Assembly: GCF_033955345.1 (NCBI RefSeq)
Contig: NZ_CP138332.1
Location: 2,232,001 to 2,296,000 of the forward strand
DNA length: 64,000 bases
Direction: 5' to 3'
DNA from: Sphingobacterium bambusae
GTDB lineage: Bacteria; Bacteroidota; Bacteroidia; Sphingobacteriales; Sphingobacteriaceae
In this document: one piece after another, positions 18,901-28,061 of the stretch
Numbering within the stretch: the first letter of the stretch is position 1
Layout of the letters: every line of letters begins with the position of its first letter
The notes under the pieces: model-generated
What the model saw: only the letters and a program-made list of their open reading frames with translations
The model's database searches: none
What the model was told of the DNA's origin: nothing
Position numbers and translations under genes: made by a program

Positions 18901-19395
18901 AGGTAGGTCTTGAATGCCCTCCGGATGATCAGCTCGTACCGCAACGATATTCTTTCTCCCATCTGTGTAAAGAGCCTTGGTAACGTCTAGCGTAAAAGTC
19001 GTTCGGCCTCCCGCGTGGTAACCTATACGCTGCCCATTCAACCAAACGGTGGCATAAGATCCGACCCCTTCAAAAAACAAATAGAAACGTTTACCTTTCT
19101 TCGAGTCCTTCCATGTAAATGATTTTCTATACCAAGCATATCCATGCAGATTGCCGTGCAATTGCCGACGATAACCGGCGTAGCTATCCCAATTGTGCGG
19201 TACATCAACACGCTTCCAGCCAGCCATTTCTTTATAATCGACCTTTTCAAATCCTTTATAGCGTAAGGTATCCTGTTCATCCATTGCCGTAAGCCATTCA
19301 CTATCTAGTGATAGAGAGCGACGTAGCTCTTGCGCAACAACAACAGATAAAAAGCTCCAAAGCAAGCAAGAAACAACAACAAGCTTACGTATCAT
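15913..19395 (-). CDS. GH2 family glycoside hydrolase with malectin-like and C-terminal carbohydrate-binding domains
   Basis: 1160 aa, secreted (signal MIRKLVVVSCLLWSFLSVVV, cleaved at AQ). Domains: GH2 sugar-binding jelly roll (about 30-195), immunoglobulin-like sandwich (about 200-312), TIM barrel (about 320-600) with acid/base E438 in FLWGIENES and likely nucleophile E506 in LLVGEYGAW, a malectin-like domain (about 725-893, starting YRVNCGGPEYTDSFG), and a C-terminal β-sandwich (about 1040-1160) resembling CBM6/CBM35. It is probably a β-galactosidase or related exo-glycosidase acting on pectin side chains; the exact sugar is not predictable. Its ATG shares a base with the stop of GH95 (TAATG), so translation is likely coupled. 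Last gene of the hydrolase operon. Confidence 0.9.
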   Translation of the reverse strand: MIRKLVVVSCLLWSFLSVVVAQELRRSLSLDSEWLTAMDEQDTLRYKGFEKVDYKEMAGWKRVDVPHNWDSYAGYRRQLHGNLHGYAWYRKSFTWKDSKKGKRFYLFFEGVGSYATVWLNGQRIGYHAGGRTTFTLDVTKALYTDGRKNIVAVRADHPEGIQDLPWVDGGCSTERGFSEGSQPMGIFRPVSLIVKNELNIAPFGVHYWNDETADASKATIQQQIEIQNTSTRERNIKVVTYLLDVHGKRVGSSVDQVRIAPSTTKEIRLSAMTVDNPTLWEPQNAYLYTVETRLQEGNNLLDSERTPYGIRTVRWPKGLKPLGSNQLLVNGKPVFIHGIAEYEHKLGNSHAFSEAEILARVKDMKAMGFNSFRDAHQPHNLRYQKFWDEHGILLWTQMAAHIWFDTPAFRENFKQLLRDWVKERRNSPSVFLWGIENESTLPADFARECMDIIRKLDPTASVQRLVTTCNGGDGTDWDVPQNWTGTYGGDHHTYGEDLKKQLLVGEYGAWRTLELHTEAPYLPNHSVYSEDRFTEILETKLRLADSVKQESIGHYLWLWNSHDNPGRVQGGEGYRDIDKIGPVNYKGLLTPWGEPTDAYYMYRAHYGDSSRPMVHIASHTWPNRWLKPGLKDGIRIYSNCEEVELFNDVDGESLGTQKNPGFGKPFEFNGVPVRYNVLYVTGKNGGKVVARDTIVLQNLPQSPNFEKLIDRGSSLLKPDAAVEYLYRVNCGGPEYTDSFGQRWLADQVYAQTTSFGSTSWADSYGISSTFASQRRTFDPIKGTADWPLFQTFRYGLDQLRYHFKLLDGQYRVELYFAEPWLGAGTNDNATGMRLFDVAVNGKTVAKDIDIWKEVGHDRAMKRVYTVEAVDGKLEISFPKVASGQAIIQAIAVSSINKATAPKMEVIKARDYIQKGKVAYLGTWMDIGQVYDQEAKLSFHYLPSFLYAADFVQSDDQNLQLSFKKPAYVYAITKNKIDSMELTGDSVLNNEGERFHVYRKVLQGDELYHPPTAQAQLFAVQEQSGLQPAYDLKKSDTYKANVATTFAGMAKVDFLKQERLQFTDNDGSVEFEIKVGVADIYSLTLKYHNALQQSKSATLELQTLDGAVLKKPEPLQLDATRAGKWNYVNTTTGSMINAGTYRVIVRGIDAKGIYIDGLEVQ

Positions 19396-22184
19396 TACAA
19401 CAGGTTAAGATCAGCATCAAAAGTATAGGTTTTATTCTTTTTCGTTTCCAATGTTATGGTCTTGCCACGGTATCGCAGTCTTAAAGGCTGGCCAGAATTG
19501 GATTTTACCGTCAGTGCTTGCAGTGTTTTTTCTTTCCATTGCATATCGATTTCAAAATTACCGCGAGCTTTAAAGCCCTGCACCTCCCCTTCGGAAAGCG
19601 CAGCAGGCAAGGCTGGCAAGATGTCTATATAGTGAACATGGCTCTGCAACAACATTTCTCCAATACCAGCTGCTCCACCAAAATTACCATCGATCTGGAA
19701 CGGTGGATGCGCGTCAAAGAGATTGGGATATGAGCCTCCGGCTTTATCCGCCGGACGCAGTAACATTTTCACCATAGCATAGGTATGCTCGGCATCTTGG
19801 AGTCTTGCCCAAAAGTTGATTTTCCAAGCCAAGCTCCAGCCTGTACCGTCGTCGCCACGCATCTGCAACGATTTTCTTGCTGCCTCCATCATCCTTGGTG
19901 TATCGTCGGCATTAATCTCCCTACCGGGATGCAATCCCCACAGGTGCGATACATGGCGATGTTTATTTTCCGGATCATCCAGATCTTCCATCCACTCTTG
20001 CAATTGTCCATAACGACCAATTTGATTCGGCGCAATCTGCGGTAACAACTGCTGAATAGAATCGCGCAGCGGCTTATCTTTACCCAACAAATCCGACGAT
20101 TGTAGAAATACAGAAAATAGCGCGCGAATAATCTGGTGATCCATCGTGGGACCTTTTACCAAGCCACCATTTTCCGGCGAGTTGGAAGGGCTACTCACCA
20201 CCCATCCCGATTGGGGATCTTTCACGAGGACGTCTTTGAAAAAAAGCGTCGATCCCTTAATGATATCGTAATAATCGGCAATAAATTGCGGGTCTTGATT
20301 GTAGAGGTAATGCTCCCAAAGATGCGTGACCAACCAAGCGCCACCTGTAGGCCATATACCATGGTTGGCATTGTTGATAGGTGCGGTGCCGCGCCAAATA
20401 TCCGTGTTGTGGTGCAACACCCAACCGCGTGCGCCATAATAGGCTTGCGCGGTCTCTTTACCCGACAAGGACAATTCACGGATCATGGCGAAGAGCGGCT
20501 GGTGAAGCTCGCTCAGATTGAGCATCTCCGTTGGCCAGTAATTCATTTCCAAATTGATATTGGTGGTGTATTTACTTCCCCAAGAAGGTTCCAGCAAGTG
20601 ATTCCAGATGCCCTGCAGATTTGCCGGCTGGGTGCCCGCTCTGGACGCCGCAATCTGTAGGTAACGGCCATATTGAACATATAAGGCCACCAAAGCCGGA
20701 TCTGGCGAAGTAACAAAACGTTTTAAGCGTTCATCGGTCGGTATACTATCCGCAGGCTGCCCGCCAAAATCTAGGGCAAATCGGTTGAATAAGGCTTTAT
20801 AATCTCGTTCGTGACGCGACAGCAGTCGCTTGAACGATTTCTTTCGCACCTGCTTGTGCTTTTTTGTTAGTTTTTGAAGAAAGTTCGCATCGGTTTGTTG
20901 AGCATGCTTGAAATTAGTCCCTGCACTCAAGTAAAGGGTAGCCTGATTGGCTTGCTCAACTTCCAACCAACCATCTTTTTCGCGAATCGATCCTCCATCG
21001 AGTTTGATCGTCAAAAAGGATATGCCTTCTAGTACTCCATTCTTGACCTTGACCTGCATGCCCAATGTCTGTTTATCTACCTTCCAAATACGGTAGCCTG
21101 GATGCTTCGCGCTCATGCTGACAGAAAAAGAAAGTTGCTTCGGTTGATCAGCGCTTAAGGCAATGACAATCGCACGGTCTGGATAACTGGCCATATACGT
21201 CCGTTTGAAAGAAACTCCTCCTTGTGTATAACGAACTTCAGCAAGCCCTCGATCTAAAGAAAGGTTACGCTGGTAATTGGTGACATCCGCGGTAGGGAAA
21301 CGAAACAATAGGGATCCAAAAGGCTGATAAGTCGCTTGATAACTCCCTACTTTAGGCACATCGGCATCCTGCACCCAATATTTCCACTGTCCGACAATGG
21401 AAATAAATTTCCCCTTCGCGCTGCGCAGACCAATTTCCTGCTTTGGATCCTTATAGCCCGATATCCCTCCTTTTCCGCTCAGGTTGATGACCTGAATGGC
21501 CAAGACATTGCTCCCTAATCGTAGCTGTTCTTTTGGGATGCGATATAGTCGCTTTTCTTGATCACCAGCGGTATGCCCCAGCAGCTGTCCATTGAAAAAG
21601 GTATAATCTTCTTCCCGCACTTTGTTCAAGTCCAACAGCCAATCGTCCTGTAGATCCTGCTCGTCGAGCTCGACTGTCTTACGAAACCAAACTGCACCAT
21701 CCACGCCTTCCAGACCTATATCTTCCCAGCCTTCGTAGGCAGGCACCTGTATCGATTTCCACGCGTCATCAGCATAGAGGTAGCTTGCCGGACCATCCTG
21801 CTTACCCCTCTCTACCGCTACATGCGCCAACCAAGCGGCAGGATTTTCGGAAGCACTTTTGACTCCCATAAACTCCTTTTGGGCCAAGGCTTCCGCCTTT
21901 CGCTGTTGCCCGGTATCGAGCAGTTTACGGATACTATCTAAATATTGATGCGCGCCGGCCTTGTTATAATCTCGCGGTTCGCCCGTCCACAGCGTTTCCT
22001 CGTTAAATTGAACCTCTTCCTGCACAATACCTCCGTAAATCATGGCACCAAGCTGGCCGTTGCCGATAGGCAGTGCCTCTTCCCACCGTTGTGCAGGCTG
22101 CTTATACCACAAGCGCTGCTGCGCTTGTGTAAACAAGCCCCAACACAGAAAGATAAACCACAAGAATAACCGCATGGGAACCAT
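19395..22184 (-). CDS. GH95 family glycoside hydrolase with inserted β-sandwich domain
   Basis: 929 aa, secreted (signal around MRLFLWFIFLCWGLFTQA; either ATG, 22184 or 22175, is possible). The GH95 N-terminal super-sandwich (LWYKQPAQRWEEALPIGNGQ) is interrupted at about residues 111-285 by a galactose-binding-like module (WKSIQVPAYEGWEDIGLEG, VWFRKTVEL, LRLGSNVLAIQVIN), then resumes (GSYQATYQPFGSLLFRF). The (α/α)6 catalytic domain contains TTNINLEMNYWP with N542/N544 and FQIDGNFGGAAGIGEMLL near the C terminus, both conserved in GH95. The family includes α-L-fucosidases and α-L-galactosidases, both of which fit pectin or xyloglucan side chains. It lies 6 bp after GH28. Confidence 0.9.
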   Translation of the reverse strand: MVPMRLFLWFIFLCWGLFTQAQQRLWYKQPAQRWEEALPIGNGQLGAMIYGGIVQEEVQFNEETLWTGEPRDYNKAGAHQYLDSIRKLLDTGQQRKAEALAQKEFMGVKSASENPAAWLAHVAVERGKQDGPASYLYADDAWKSIQVPAYEGWEDIGLEGVDGAVWFRKTVELDEQDLQDDWLLDLNKVREEDYTFFNGQLLGHTAGDQEKRLYRIPKEQLRLGSNVLAIQVINLSGKGGISGYKDPKQEIGLRSAKGKFISIVGQWKYWVQDADVPKVGSYQATYQPFGSLLFRFPTADVTNYQRNLSLDRGLAEVRYTQGGVSFKRTYMASYPDRAIVIALSADQPKQLSFSVSMSAKHPGYRIWKVDKQTLGMQVKVKNGVLEGISFLTIKLDGGSIREKDGWLEVEQANQATLYLSAGTNFKHAQQTDANFLQKLTKKHKQVRKKSFKRLLSRHERDYKALFNRFALDFGGQPADSIPTDERLKRFVTSPDPALVALYVQYGRYLQIAASRAGTQPANLQGIWNHLLEPSWGSKYTTNINLEMNYWPTEMLNLSELHQPLFAMIRELSLSGKETAQAYYGARGWVLHHNTDIWRGTAPINNANHGIWPTGGAWLVTHLWEHYLYNQDPQFIADYYDIIKGSTLFFKDVLVKDPQSGWVVSSPSNSPENGGLVKGPTMDHQIIRALFSVFLQSSDLLGKDKPLRDSIQQLLPQIAPNQIGRYGQLQEWMEDLDDPENKHRHVSHLWGLHPGREINADDTPRMMEAARKSLQMRGDDGTGWSLAWKINFWARLQDAEHTYAMVKMLLRPADKAGGSYPNLFDAHPPFQIDGNFGGAAGIGEMLLQSHVHYIDILPALPAALSEGEVQGFKARGNFEIDMQWKEKTLQALTVKSNSGQPLRLRYRGKTITLETKKNKTYTFDADLNLL

Positions 22185-22190
22185 CGCCTT

Positions 22191-23765
22191 TTATTTTTTT
22201 GCTTCTATATTATTGCTCATAACCGCAGCGCCTAAGTCGCCTGTAGCTATCTGTTTTACCTGACTAAAATTATTGCTATGCACAAAAACATCCGCATTTT
22301 GCTGCCCCACAAGCTCCAGAAAAACATTGGTACCAGCCATAGGATAATTTTGTTGAATATTTACGCCCTTTACATCCTCCAATAAGAGAAGTGGGCGATC
22401 AGCTAGGGGCGTAAAGTTTTGGATAGCCCGAACTTCGAGCAGTGCCACATTCTTTGCTTTGATAAAAGGTTCGCTAGCGACATCAACCTGTACATTATTG
22501 AAGGTTATCTTTTCCGCATTTTCTAGGGAGAAACCGGCCTTTGCCTGCATATTGATATTGTTGAAACTCACGTTTGTTATAGGCATTTCTGCCAAGCCTC
22601 GCAAAAGGCCTACCCGATTGGTAGAACCGGTCATATCGCTGATATAGATATTTTTAAACTGCGGTGTACGCTCACTGACGGGCTCTACTTCCGTTTTCGC
22701 ATATTGCATGTCCATCACGATAGCTTGGTCGCGGATATTGCGCATCACAATATTGCTGACACGGATATTTTCGACGATACCACCACGTCCGCGTGCAGTT
22801 TTCAACCTAATCCCCCGATCGGTGCCATCGAAAACACAATTGGAAATAACAATGTTCTTCACGCCTCCCGACATCTCGCTGCCTATCACAACGCCTCCGT
22901 GCCCACGTAGCATCGTACAATTGGTGATGGTATAATTTTCCGCAGGGATATTCACCAATCTTCCCGAACGATCTTTACCCGATTTTATAGTGATACAGTC
23001 GTCGCCAACGCTGATGTGGCAATTGGCTATACGCACATTGCTGCACGATTCAGGGTTGATCCCGTCCGTATTCGGTGATGGCGGGTTGTCTATTGTGACT
23101 CCATCCACCGTCACGTTATCACAATACTGCGGATTGATGGTCCAAAAAGGTGAATTTTGAATCTTGATATCTTTGATCTGTATATTCTTACAATTCAAAA
23201 ACTGGATGAACGGAGGGCGCAAAAAGCCTCGCTCTATCCAGCCCGGAAGATCTGGCGCCAATACATTTGGATTTAGCCGTTTAAACTCCTTTTGCCACTT
23301 ACTATCTTCTGTCTGCTTCTTTACCTCGATTTCGGAGTAGCCCCACCACTTCTTCCCATGTCCGTCAATAATTCCACGGCCTACAATAGCGATATTCTCC
23401 AACCCATTTCCGTAGAACAAAGGCGAAAAGTTTGTTACTGCCGTACCTTCCCATCGCGACTCCACCATGGGCAAATAGTCATCAAAATTATCGCTGAAGT
23501 GTAGCTCGGCACCCGCATCGATAAATAGCGTGATGTTACTCTTAAAATGAATGGGACCGGTAATGTATTTCCCAGCAGGAAAATAGACCGTGCCACCGCC
23601 TTTTGCTGCCGCAGCGTCAATTGCTTTAGCGATTGCCTTAGTATTGGTGCCTGTACTATCATTTTTCCCACCATATTTCAGTACGTTGTAATACGACTGT
23701 GCCTTGCCGAACGGCATCAGCACAGCCACAAATACGAAGAGGGCAAAAATTCCTTTTTTCATCAT
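22191..23765 (-). CDS. GH28 family polygalacturonase/rhamnogalacturonase-type hydrolase
   Basis: 524 aa, secreted (signal MMKKGIFALFVFVAVLMPFG, cleaved after KAQ). A right-handed β-helix with all four GH28 motifs: NTDG (232-235), GDD (254-256), RGHGG (287-291) and RLK (320-322). The aspartates D234, D255 and D256 are the expected catalytic residues. The early segment YYNVLKYGGKNDSTGTNTKA is a standard pectin-hydrolase N terminus. The enzyme would hydrolyse α-1,4-galacturonosyl or rhamnogalacturonan linkages, endo or exo. The start overlaps the preceding stop by ATGA (23762-23765), showing a tight operon. Confidence 0.95.
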   Translation of the reverse strand: MMKKGIFALFVFVAVLMPFGKAQSYYNVLKYGGKNDSTGTNTKAIAKAIDAAAAKGGGTVYFPAGKYITGPIHFKSNITLFIDAGAELHFSDNFDDYLPMVESRWEGTAVTNFSPLFYGNGLENIAIVGRGIIDGHGKKWWGYSEIEVKKQTEDSKWQKEFKRLNPNVLAPDLPGWIERGFLRPPFIQFLNCKNIQIKDIKIQNSPFWTINPQYCDNVTVDGVTIDNPPSPNTDGINPESCSNVRIANCHISVGDDCITIKSGKDRSGRLVNIPAENYTITNCTMLRGHGGVVIGSEMSGGVKNIVISNCVFDGTDRGIRLKTARGRGGIVENIRVSNIVMRNIRDQAIVMDMQYAKTEVEPVSERTPQFKNIYISDMTGSTNRVGLLRGLAEMPITNVSFNNINMQAKAGFSLENAEKITFNNVQVDVASEPFIKAKNVALLEVRAIQNFTPLADRPLLLLEDVKGVNIQQNYPMAGTNVFLELVGQQNADVFVHSNNFSQVKQIATGDLGAAVMSNNIEAKK

Positions 23766-25297
23766 TTCAATTTTACTTTTAGCGATTTTAATGTGTTTGA
23801 TTTAGCAACTAGCTTGCCATCGGCATATACCCGGAACCCTTTTCCCTTTCCGTAGCGGTCTCCTTTTTTATCCCAAAAAATACTCACCGTTTTCTCTTTG
23901 TAAGCAATATCCTGCAAAGCGAAATAATCCCATTCCCCATCTGGAATAAGCGGCTTCAACATAAAACTATTGTCTAGCGCAGGCTTGAAACCAACTAAAT
24001 CCTGAATAACTGCATCCGCAAAGGTGGAGTGGTTATAAAATTTGCTGCGCGGATGATCTCCTTTCAGCCACTCACCATTCTGCTCATCCTGATATTCGCC
24101 GATATAGGGCTTTCCGTTCATAACGTGCGCTTTTGCATACTGCTGTATTTCGTGGTAGAAGTCACTTTTGCTTAGGTTTCCTTTATGTTTTGCGGATGAA
24201 AGCACATTGGCCATAGCCCGCAGGGTCTGCGAGGTGGCGAATGGCCAGATGGCACCGTCCCATTCGCAACTATGTCCTGTACCACGCGTGCGGAAGGTAG
24301 GCTCCCGGCGCTCGGCCGTGGTATGTCCCCAAGGTGCTCTAAAACCAGCCGTATCGATCGCCTGATTCCAAGCGACCGCGTAGCTAGCCTTATCGGGAAC
24401 AACCCCAAAATACCAAGGGATAAAGCCTATTGCTTCGCGTGCAGGATGCAGGCCATCTTTTTCTAATCGTGTCTTAAAGAATTGATCATCCTTGTCCCAC
24501 AAGGAGTCCAGCAGCTGCTGCTGGATCAACTGCGCTTTTTTGGTATATTTTCCTTGTAGATCTTTACGGTTAGCCATAGCCGCTATACTAGCAATCGCCT
24601 TTGCATTGCCATACATATAACTATTTATTGTAGGGCGCATATTCTCCACTTTCCTACCGCCCGATACGGATTCTTCCATTCCATCTTTGACATCATGCTG
24701 CCAAAAAAGTCCATTAGGCAATTGCCGTTCCTTTTCCCAAACCGCATAATCTTTATCCAGCTCATCCAACCTTGACAGGAGGTAATCCTTATCTCCCGAC
24801 ACTTGGTAGTAGGCCAGCAGGGCATCGGCAAGCCAAGAGCTAAACTGATGGAAACGTGGCTTCGACTGCCCTTCATCAGCATGGTAGAACCAAAAATCCG
24901 TATACGCTTTCAGAAAGTCGCTATTTTTCAACCACCGACCTTCATAGAGGTGATGTCCCAAGGCGCAACTGATGGAATTATATTTACCGGCATGCTTCAC
25001 GGGCTCGATAAACTCGGTAACAATCGTTCCCTCGGGCGTACTTTTTATATGTTTGCGAAAGGACCACCAACGGAAGTAATATATCTTTTCGATTGCTGCA
25101 TCTGGACAGTCAAACAAGGGGATATTATCTTTCATCCAAGCGGCCGACGAATCATTGGAAACAAGGTTGATCACCGCTTCGTTATCATCCCGATTGAACT
25201 GCTCCACATAGCCCTCCAATTTGGCATCGAGATCCGTTTGCGCCCATCCTAAAAAGGGCATCAACCCCATTACTAGTACCAAAAACTTTATGCTCAT
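23762..25297 (-). CDS. MGH1-like six-hairpin glycoside hydrolase (GH63-related)
   Basis: 511 aa from the ATG at 25297, chosen because it begins a signal peptide (MSIKFLVLVMGLMPFLGWAQ), follows GGAGATAGG, and avoids a 98-bp overlap with the upstream gene; the frame is open to 25408. The protein looks like the (α/α)6 mannosylglycerate-hydrolase-like/GH63 group: YYFRWWSFRKHI, SCALGHHLYEGRWL, FHQFSSWLADALLAYY, MRPTINSYMYGNAKAI, GHSCEWDGAIWPFATSQTL, and SKFYNHSTFADAVIQDLVG. These substrate-pocket aromatic and acidic residues are conserved in such glycosidases. No precise substrate can be given. The stop lies inside the start of GH28. Confidence 0.75.
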   Translation of the reverse strand: MSIKFLVLVMGLMPFLGWAQTDLDAKLEGYVEQFNRDDNEAVINLVSNDSSAAWMKDNIPLFDCPDAAIEKIYYFRWWSFRKHIKSTPEGTIVTEFIEPVKHAGKYNSISCALGHHLYEGRWLKNSDFLKAYTDFWFYHADEGQSKPRFHQFSSWLADALLAYYQVSGDKDYLLSRLDELDKDYAVWEKERQLPNGLFWQHDVKDGMEESVSGGRKVENMRPTINSYMYGNAKAIASIAAMANRKDLQGKYTKKAQLIQQQLLDSLWDKDDQFFKTRLEKDGLHPAREAIGFIPWYFGVVPDKASYAVAWNQAIDTAGFRAPWGHTTAERREPTFRTRGTGHSCEWDGAIWPFATSQTLRAMANVLSSAKHKGNLSKSDFYHEIQQYAKAHVMNGKPYIGEYQDEQNGEWLKGDHPRSKFYNHSTFADAVIQDLVGFKPALDNSFMLKPLIPDGEWDYFALQDIAYKEKTVSIFWDKKGDRYGKGKGFRVYADGKLVAKSNTLKSLKVKLK

Positions 25298-25310
25298 CCT
25301 ATCTCCGTCC

Positions 25311-28061
25311 TTACAACTTGATTTCACCATAATAACCAAATAAATCATCCATGTCATCTCCACGGTTGTCCACATCCGCATTGTAGGGATGCTGCAATTC
25401 CGTATCACTTACAAAACCCAAAATAATGGCTTCGCCTTTTGGGAGTTTCAACTCCTGCTTACCTGCCGCAAACGAATAGCTGTGCACATCGATCATCGGC
25501 ATATATTGTATTCTTAACGCATTACTTACTTTGGTATCTACCTGCCCATGGTCGTTCGCCGTAGCGTCAATCTCCAAAACCGGCTTCGCTGCAAAAACCT
25601 TATCCGTGCTATTGAAGTAGCCAACGAGGACTTTCACCGGTGCTTTAGCTTCAAAGCGGAGGCTTGTACCCTCTTGTTTCTGTTTTCCGGCATCGATCAT
25701 CACCGCTTGTAAACCTTCAAACTCTTCGGGCAGGTGCGTTACAACCAGTTCTTGGTCTGTATATAGGTTTACTCCTTTCTTTAAACGAACCAAACGGGTG
25801 CCCTCGGGAAGCTGCACGGAAGCGACTTCCAGCGGTTGCCGCTTTTGTTCCGCAGCTCCACCACTCTTGGAAAGGGAATCTATCGACTTCTTAAAGTTAG
25901 CGAGTTCTGCTTCATAAACAGGTAACATTTCCGTCCAATGTTTAAATGTGGCATCCACGCCTCGCATTGGAATTTTACGCTGCTTGGTTTGCATACTATT
26001 GGCATACAGATAGCTATCTGCGGTCAATTTAGCGAGCTGCCTATATGCCTCTACGCTACGTTCCAAATCGGGCAGCGCCAACTGGAGCGATTCCACATCT
26101 TTGGTATATTTAAACTGCAGCACCTGCACGGCGGCTTTGACCTTGTAACTATAGTGTCTGGCCAGAGCCTCATGGATGTAGATATCGTTCTTCAAGCGTT
26201 TGAGTTCTGCCTCTTGCGGACCAGCGACCTCCAAGGAAGCGATTCGCTTGACGGCTTTTTCGGCATGCTTGACGATCTCCTCGGCTACCAGTATCGGTGT
26301 CTCGCCGATGTGCGGCTCTCCCTTAAATTTCTTTTCCGCGTAATCGATGATCATCTCCCCTTCCGGCGCTTCCGATTCATATAGCAAGGTAAACAAGCCG
26401 TAACGATAGGGATTGATGAGTTGCGTCATCAACATCCCCAAGGAAGATGTCTGCCTGTTACCATCCGTGATCCCAAAGCGCCTTAATATTTTTGGCGATA
26501 TCTCGCCTACTTCATTTAACGCATCCAATATGGCGGCAGCCTTCTGCTCGGTCGTTCCATACCGGTTGGCCAGCGTGGCTATCCAGTACGTGGAATCTTC
26601 ATCCTTGTTTCGCGATGCTTGCCACGCGTAGCGTGCCCACGCTTTATACCACATCCAGTCTCTATCCACCTGCAGTAGACGTTCATCAACTTTATCTGCT
26701 GTATAGGGCCAGTCCCAATAGGAGGCTTGCGGATAGATATGTATTCCATTCGACAAATGCACTTCGTGCATAGCTTTGACAGACTGCTGAATAAAATCGG
26801 GGGCACTGTAACGAAATGGCTCTAGGTTAGCTAGAATATGTACGTTTTGAATATGCACTGTACCTATCTTTCCCAACTGCTGATGTAGTTCAGCCCATTT
26901 ACCACGTGGCGTGTAGGTGGTCAATGCTTCACCGTTGTACTTGGCCATCGTGTACAGGTTTTGATAGATAGGTAGCGCCTCCTTCATCACGGCAGGAGCA
27001 TCAGTGTCGTGTGCGCGTAAAATAACGGGCGGCTCGATGACACTGTTGATAGCCTGAAGACCGTCTTTCACGCCCGGTAAAATGGTTTTTGTAAACCAAT
27101 TGATATCGTCTTGACCTACACCTTCCATCGCCTCGCCCAAGGTGATCAACAGACCAACATTTGGATATTTAGCCACGAAAGCTGCGATGGATTTGCGGGT
27201 ATAGTCTTCTATCAGCGGCGTGATAACACGATTGCGTTCCTGCGTTTTCAGGCCATGCCGATCGGCAAATGGCTTGGGAAGGATGATATTGTAAAACATC
27301 TGTATAACCCATATGCCACGTTTGCTGGCCTCTGCGGTCAAAAATTGGTAGATTTCTTCATTTTTAGCGAAGGTCGCATCGTCAACCTCCAAGGCGTAAG
27401 GATAGTCTTTTAATTTAACCAACGAAGAAAAAGGGTGTCCATTCCACAGGTATAATGTGTTATATCGATTCTCAACGAGCATATCGAGATACTTTACCCA
27501 AAGATCTTTATCGTAGAACCAGGGAAAAAGCTCTTCGGTGTAGGGATACTCATACACATCTCTGCCCGGTAAATATTCCGTTTTCTGCATCCCTATACAG
27601 GTACCTCGGAGCACCATTTCTGGAGCGTCCAAGAGTGCTATATGTTGTTTTTCGTATGCCGCCTGATGCACCATTTCTTCACAGCCGTAGAGCAGCCCTG
27701 TCTCGTCGTTACCGACGATAACCAAAGGTGATCGGCTATCTTTCCGGTAAATAACAAAAGATTCTTTGGCCGTCAAGGAATCCAAAAGATTCCTTGGTAT
27801 CCATCGATCCCATCCAAAAGAACCTTTAACACCCACCAAGACGTCGCTTTTCTTCAATTTAAGCCGCGAGTCAATTTTTTCTTTTTTTGTTTGCGCTCCC
27901 AAATGATTGATAAGCCGATCTAACGCAAATGTAAAGCGCTCATTGTTCGTTACCCCCTCTTGTTGATACAGCACCCTAATGGGCTGTGCCAAGGCGCTCG
28001 CCATACCGACAAGTAGACATAAAAACAATAACAAAGCGAACTTCCTACAAAGACGAAACAT
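25311..28061 (-). CDS. Putative secreted glycoside hydrolase, GH67/GH115 α-glucuronidase-like TIM barrel
   Basis: 916 aa, first gene of the hydrolase operon, signal MFRLCRKFALLLFLCLLVGM ending near ALAQ. An N-terminal α/β domain as in hexosaminidase or glucuronidase families (about 27-145, VIVGNDETGLLYGCEEMVHQ) precedes a TIM-barrel-like region: LRGTCIGMQK, WVKYLDMLVENRYNTLYLWNGHPF, and LLITLGEAMEGVGQDDI with E310. A helical region (about 480-740) and a C-terminal β-domain follow. It resembles a Bacteroidota group annotated as α-glucuronidase/α-galacturonidase-like; I cannot confirm the family or catalytic residues. In a pectin locus an exo-acting uronidase is a reasonable inference. Confidence 0.6.
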   Translation of the reverse strand: MFRLCRKFALLLFLCLLVGMASALAQPIRVLYQQEGVTNNERFTFALDRLINHLGAQTKKEKIDSRLKLKKSDVLVGVKGSFGWDRWIPRNLLDSLTAKESFVIYRKDSRSPLVIVGNDETGLLYGCEEMVHQAAYEKQHIALLDAPEMVLRGTCIGMQKTEYLPGRDVYEYPYTEELFPWFYDKDLWVKYLDMLVENRYNTLYLWNGHPFSSLVKLKDYPYALEVDDATFAKNEEIYQFLTAEASKRGIWVIQMFYNIILPKPFADRHGLKTQERNRVITPLIEDYTRKSIAAFVAKYPNVGLLITLGEAMEGVGQDDINWFTKTILPGVKDGLQAINSVIEPPVILRAHDTDAPAVMKEALPIYQNLYTMAKYNGEALTTYTPRGKWAELHQQLGKIGTVHIQNVHILANLEPFRYSAPDFIQQSVKAMHEVHLSNGIHIYPQASYWDWPYTADKVDERLLQVDRDWMWYKAWARYAWQASRNKDEDSTYWIATLANRYGTTEQKAAAILDALNEVGEISPKILRRFGITDGNRQTSSLGMLMTQLINPYRYGLFTLLYESEAPEGEMIIDYAEKKFKGEPHIGETPILVAEEIVKHAEKAVKRIASLEVAGPQEAELKRLKNDIYIHEALARHYSYKVKAAVQVLQFKYTKDVESLQLALPDLERSVEAYRQLAKLTADSYLYANSMQTKQRKIPMRGVDATFKHWTEMLPVYEAELANFKKSIDSLSKSGGAAEQKRQPLEVASVQLPEGTRLVRLKKGVNLYTDQELVVTHLPEEFEGLQAVMIDAGKQKQEGTSLRFEAKAPVKVLVGYFNSTDKVFAAKPVLEIDATANDHGQVDTKVSNALRIQYMPMIDVHSYSFAAGKQELKLPKGEAIILGFVSDTELQHPYNADVDNRGDDMDDLFGYYGEIKL

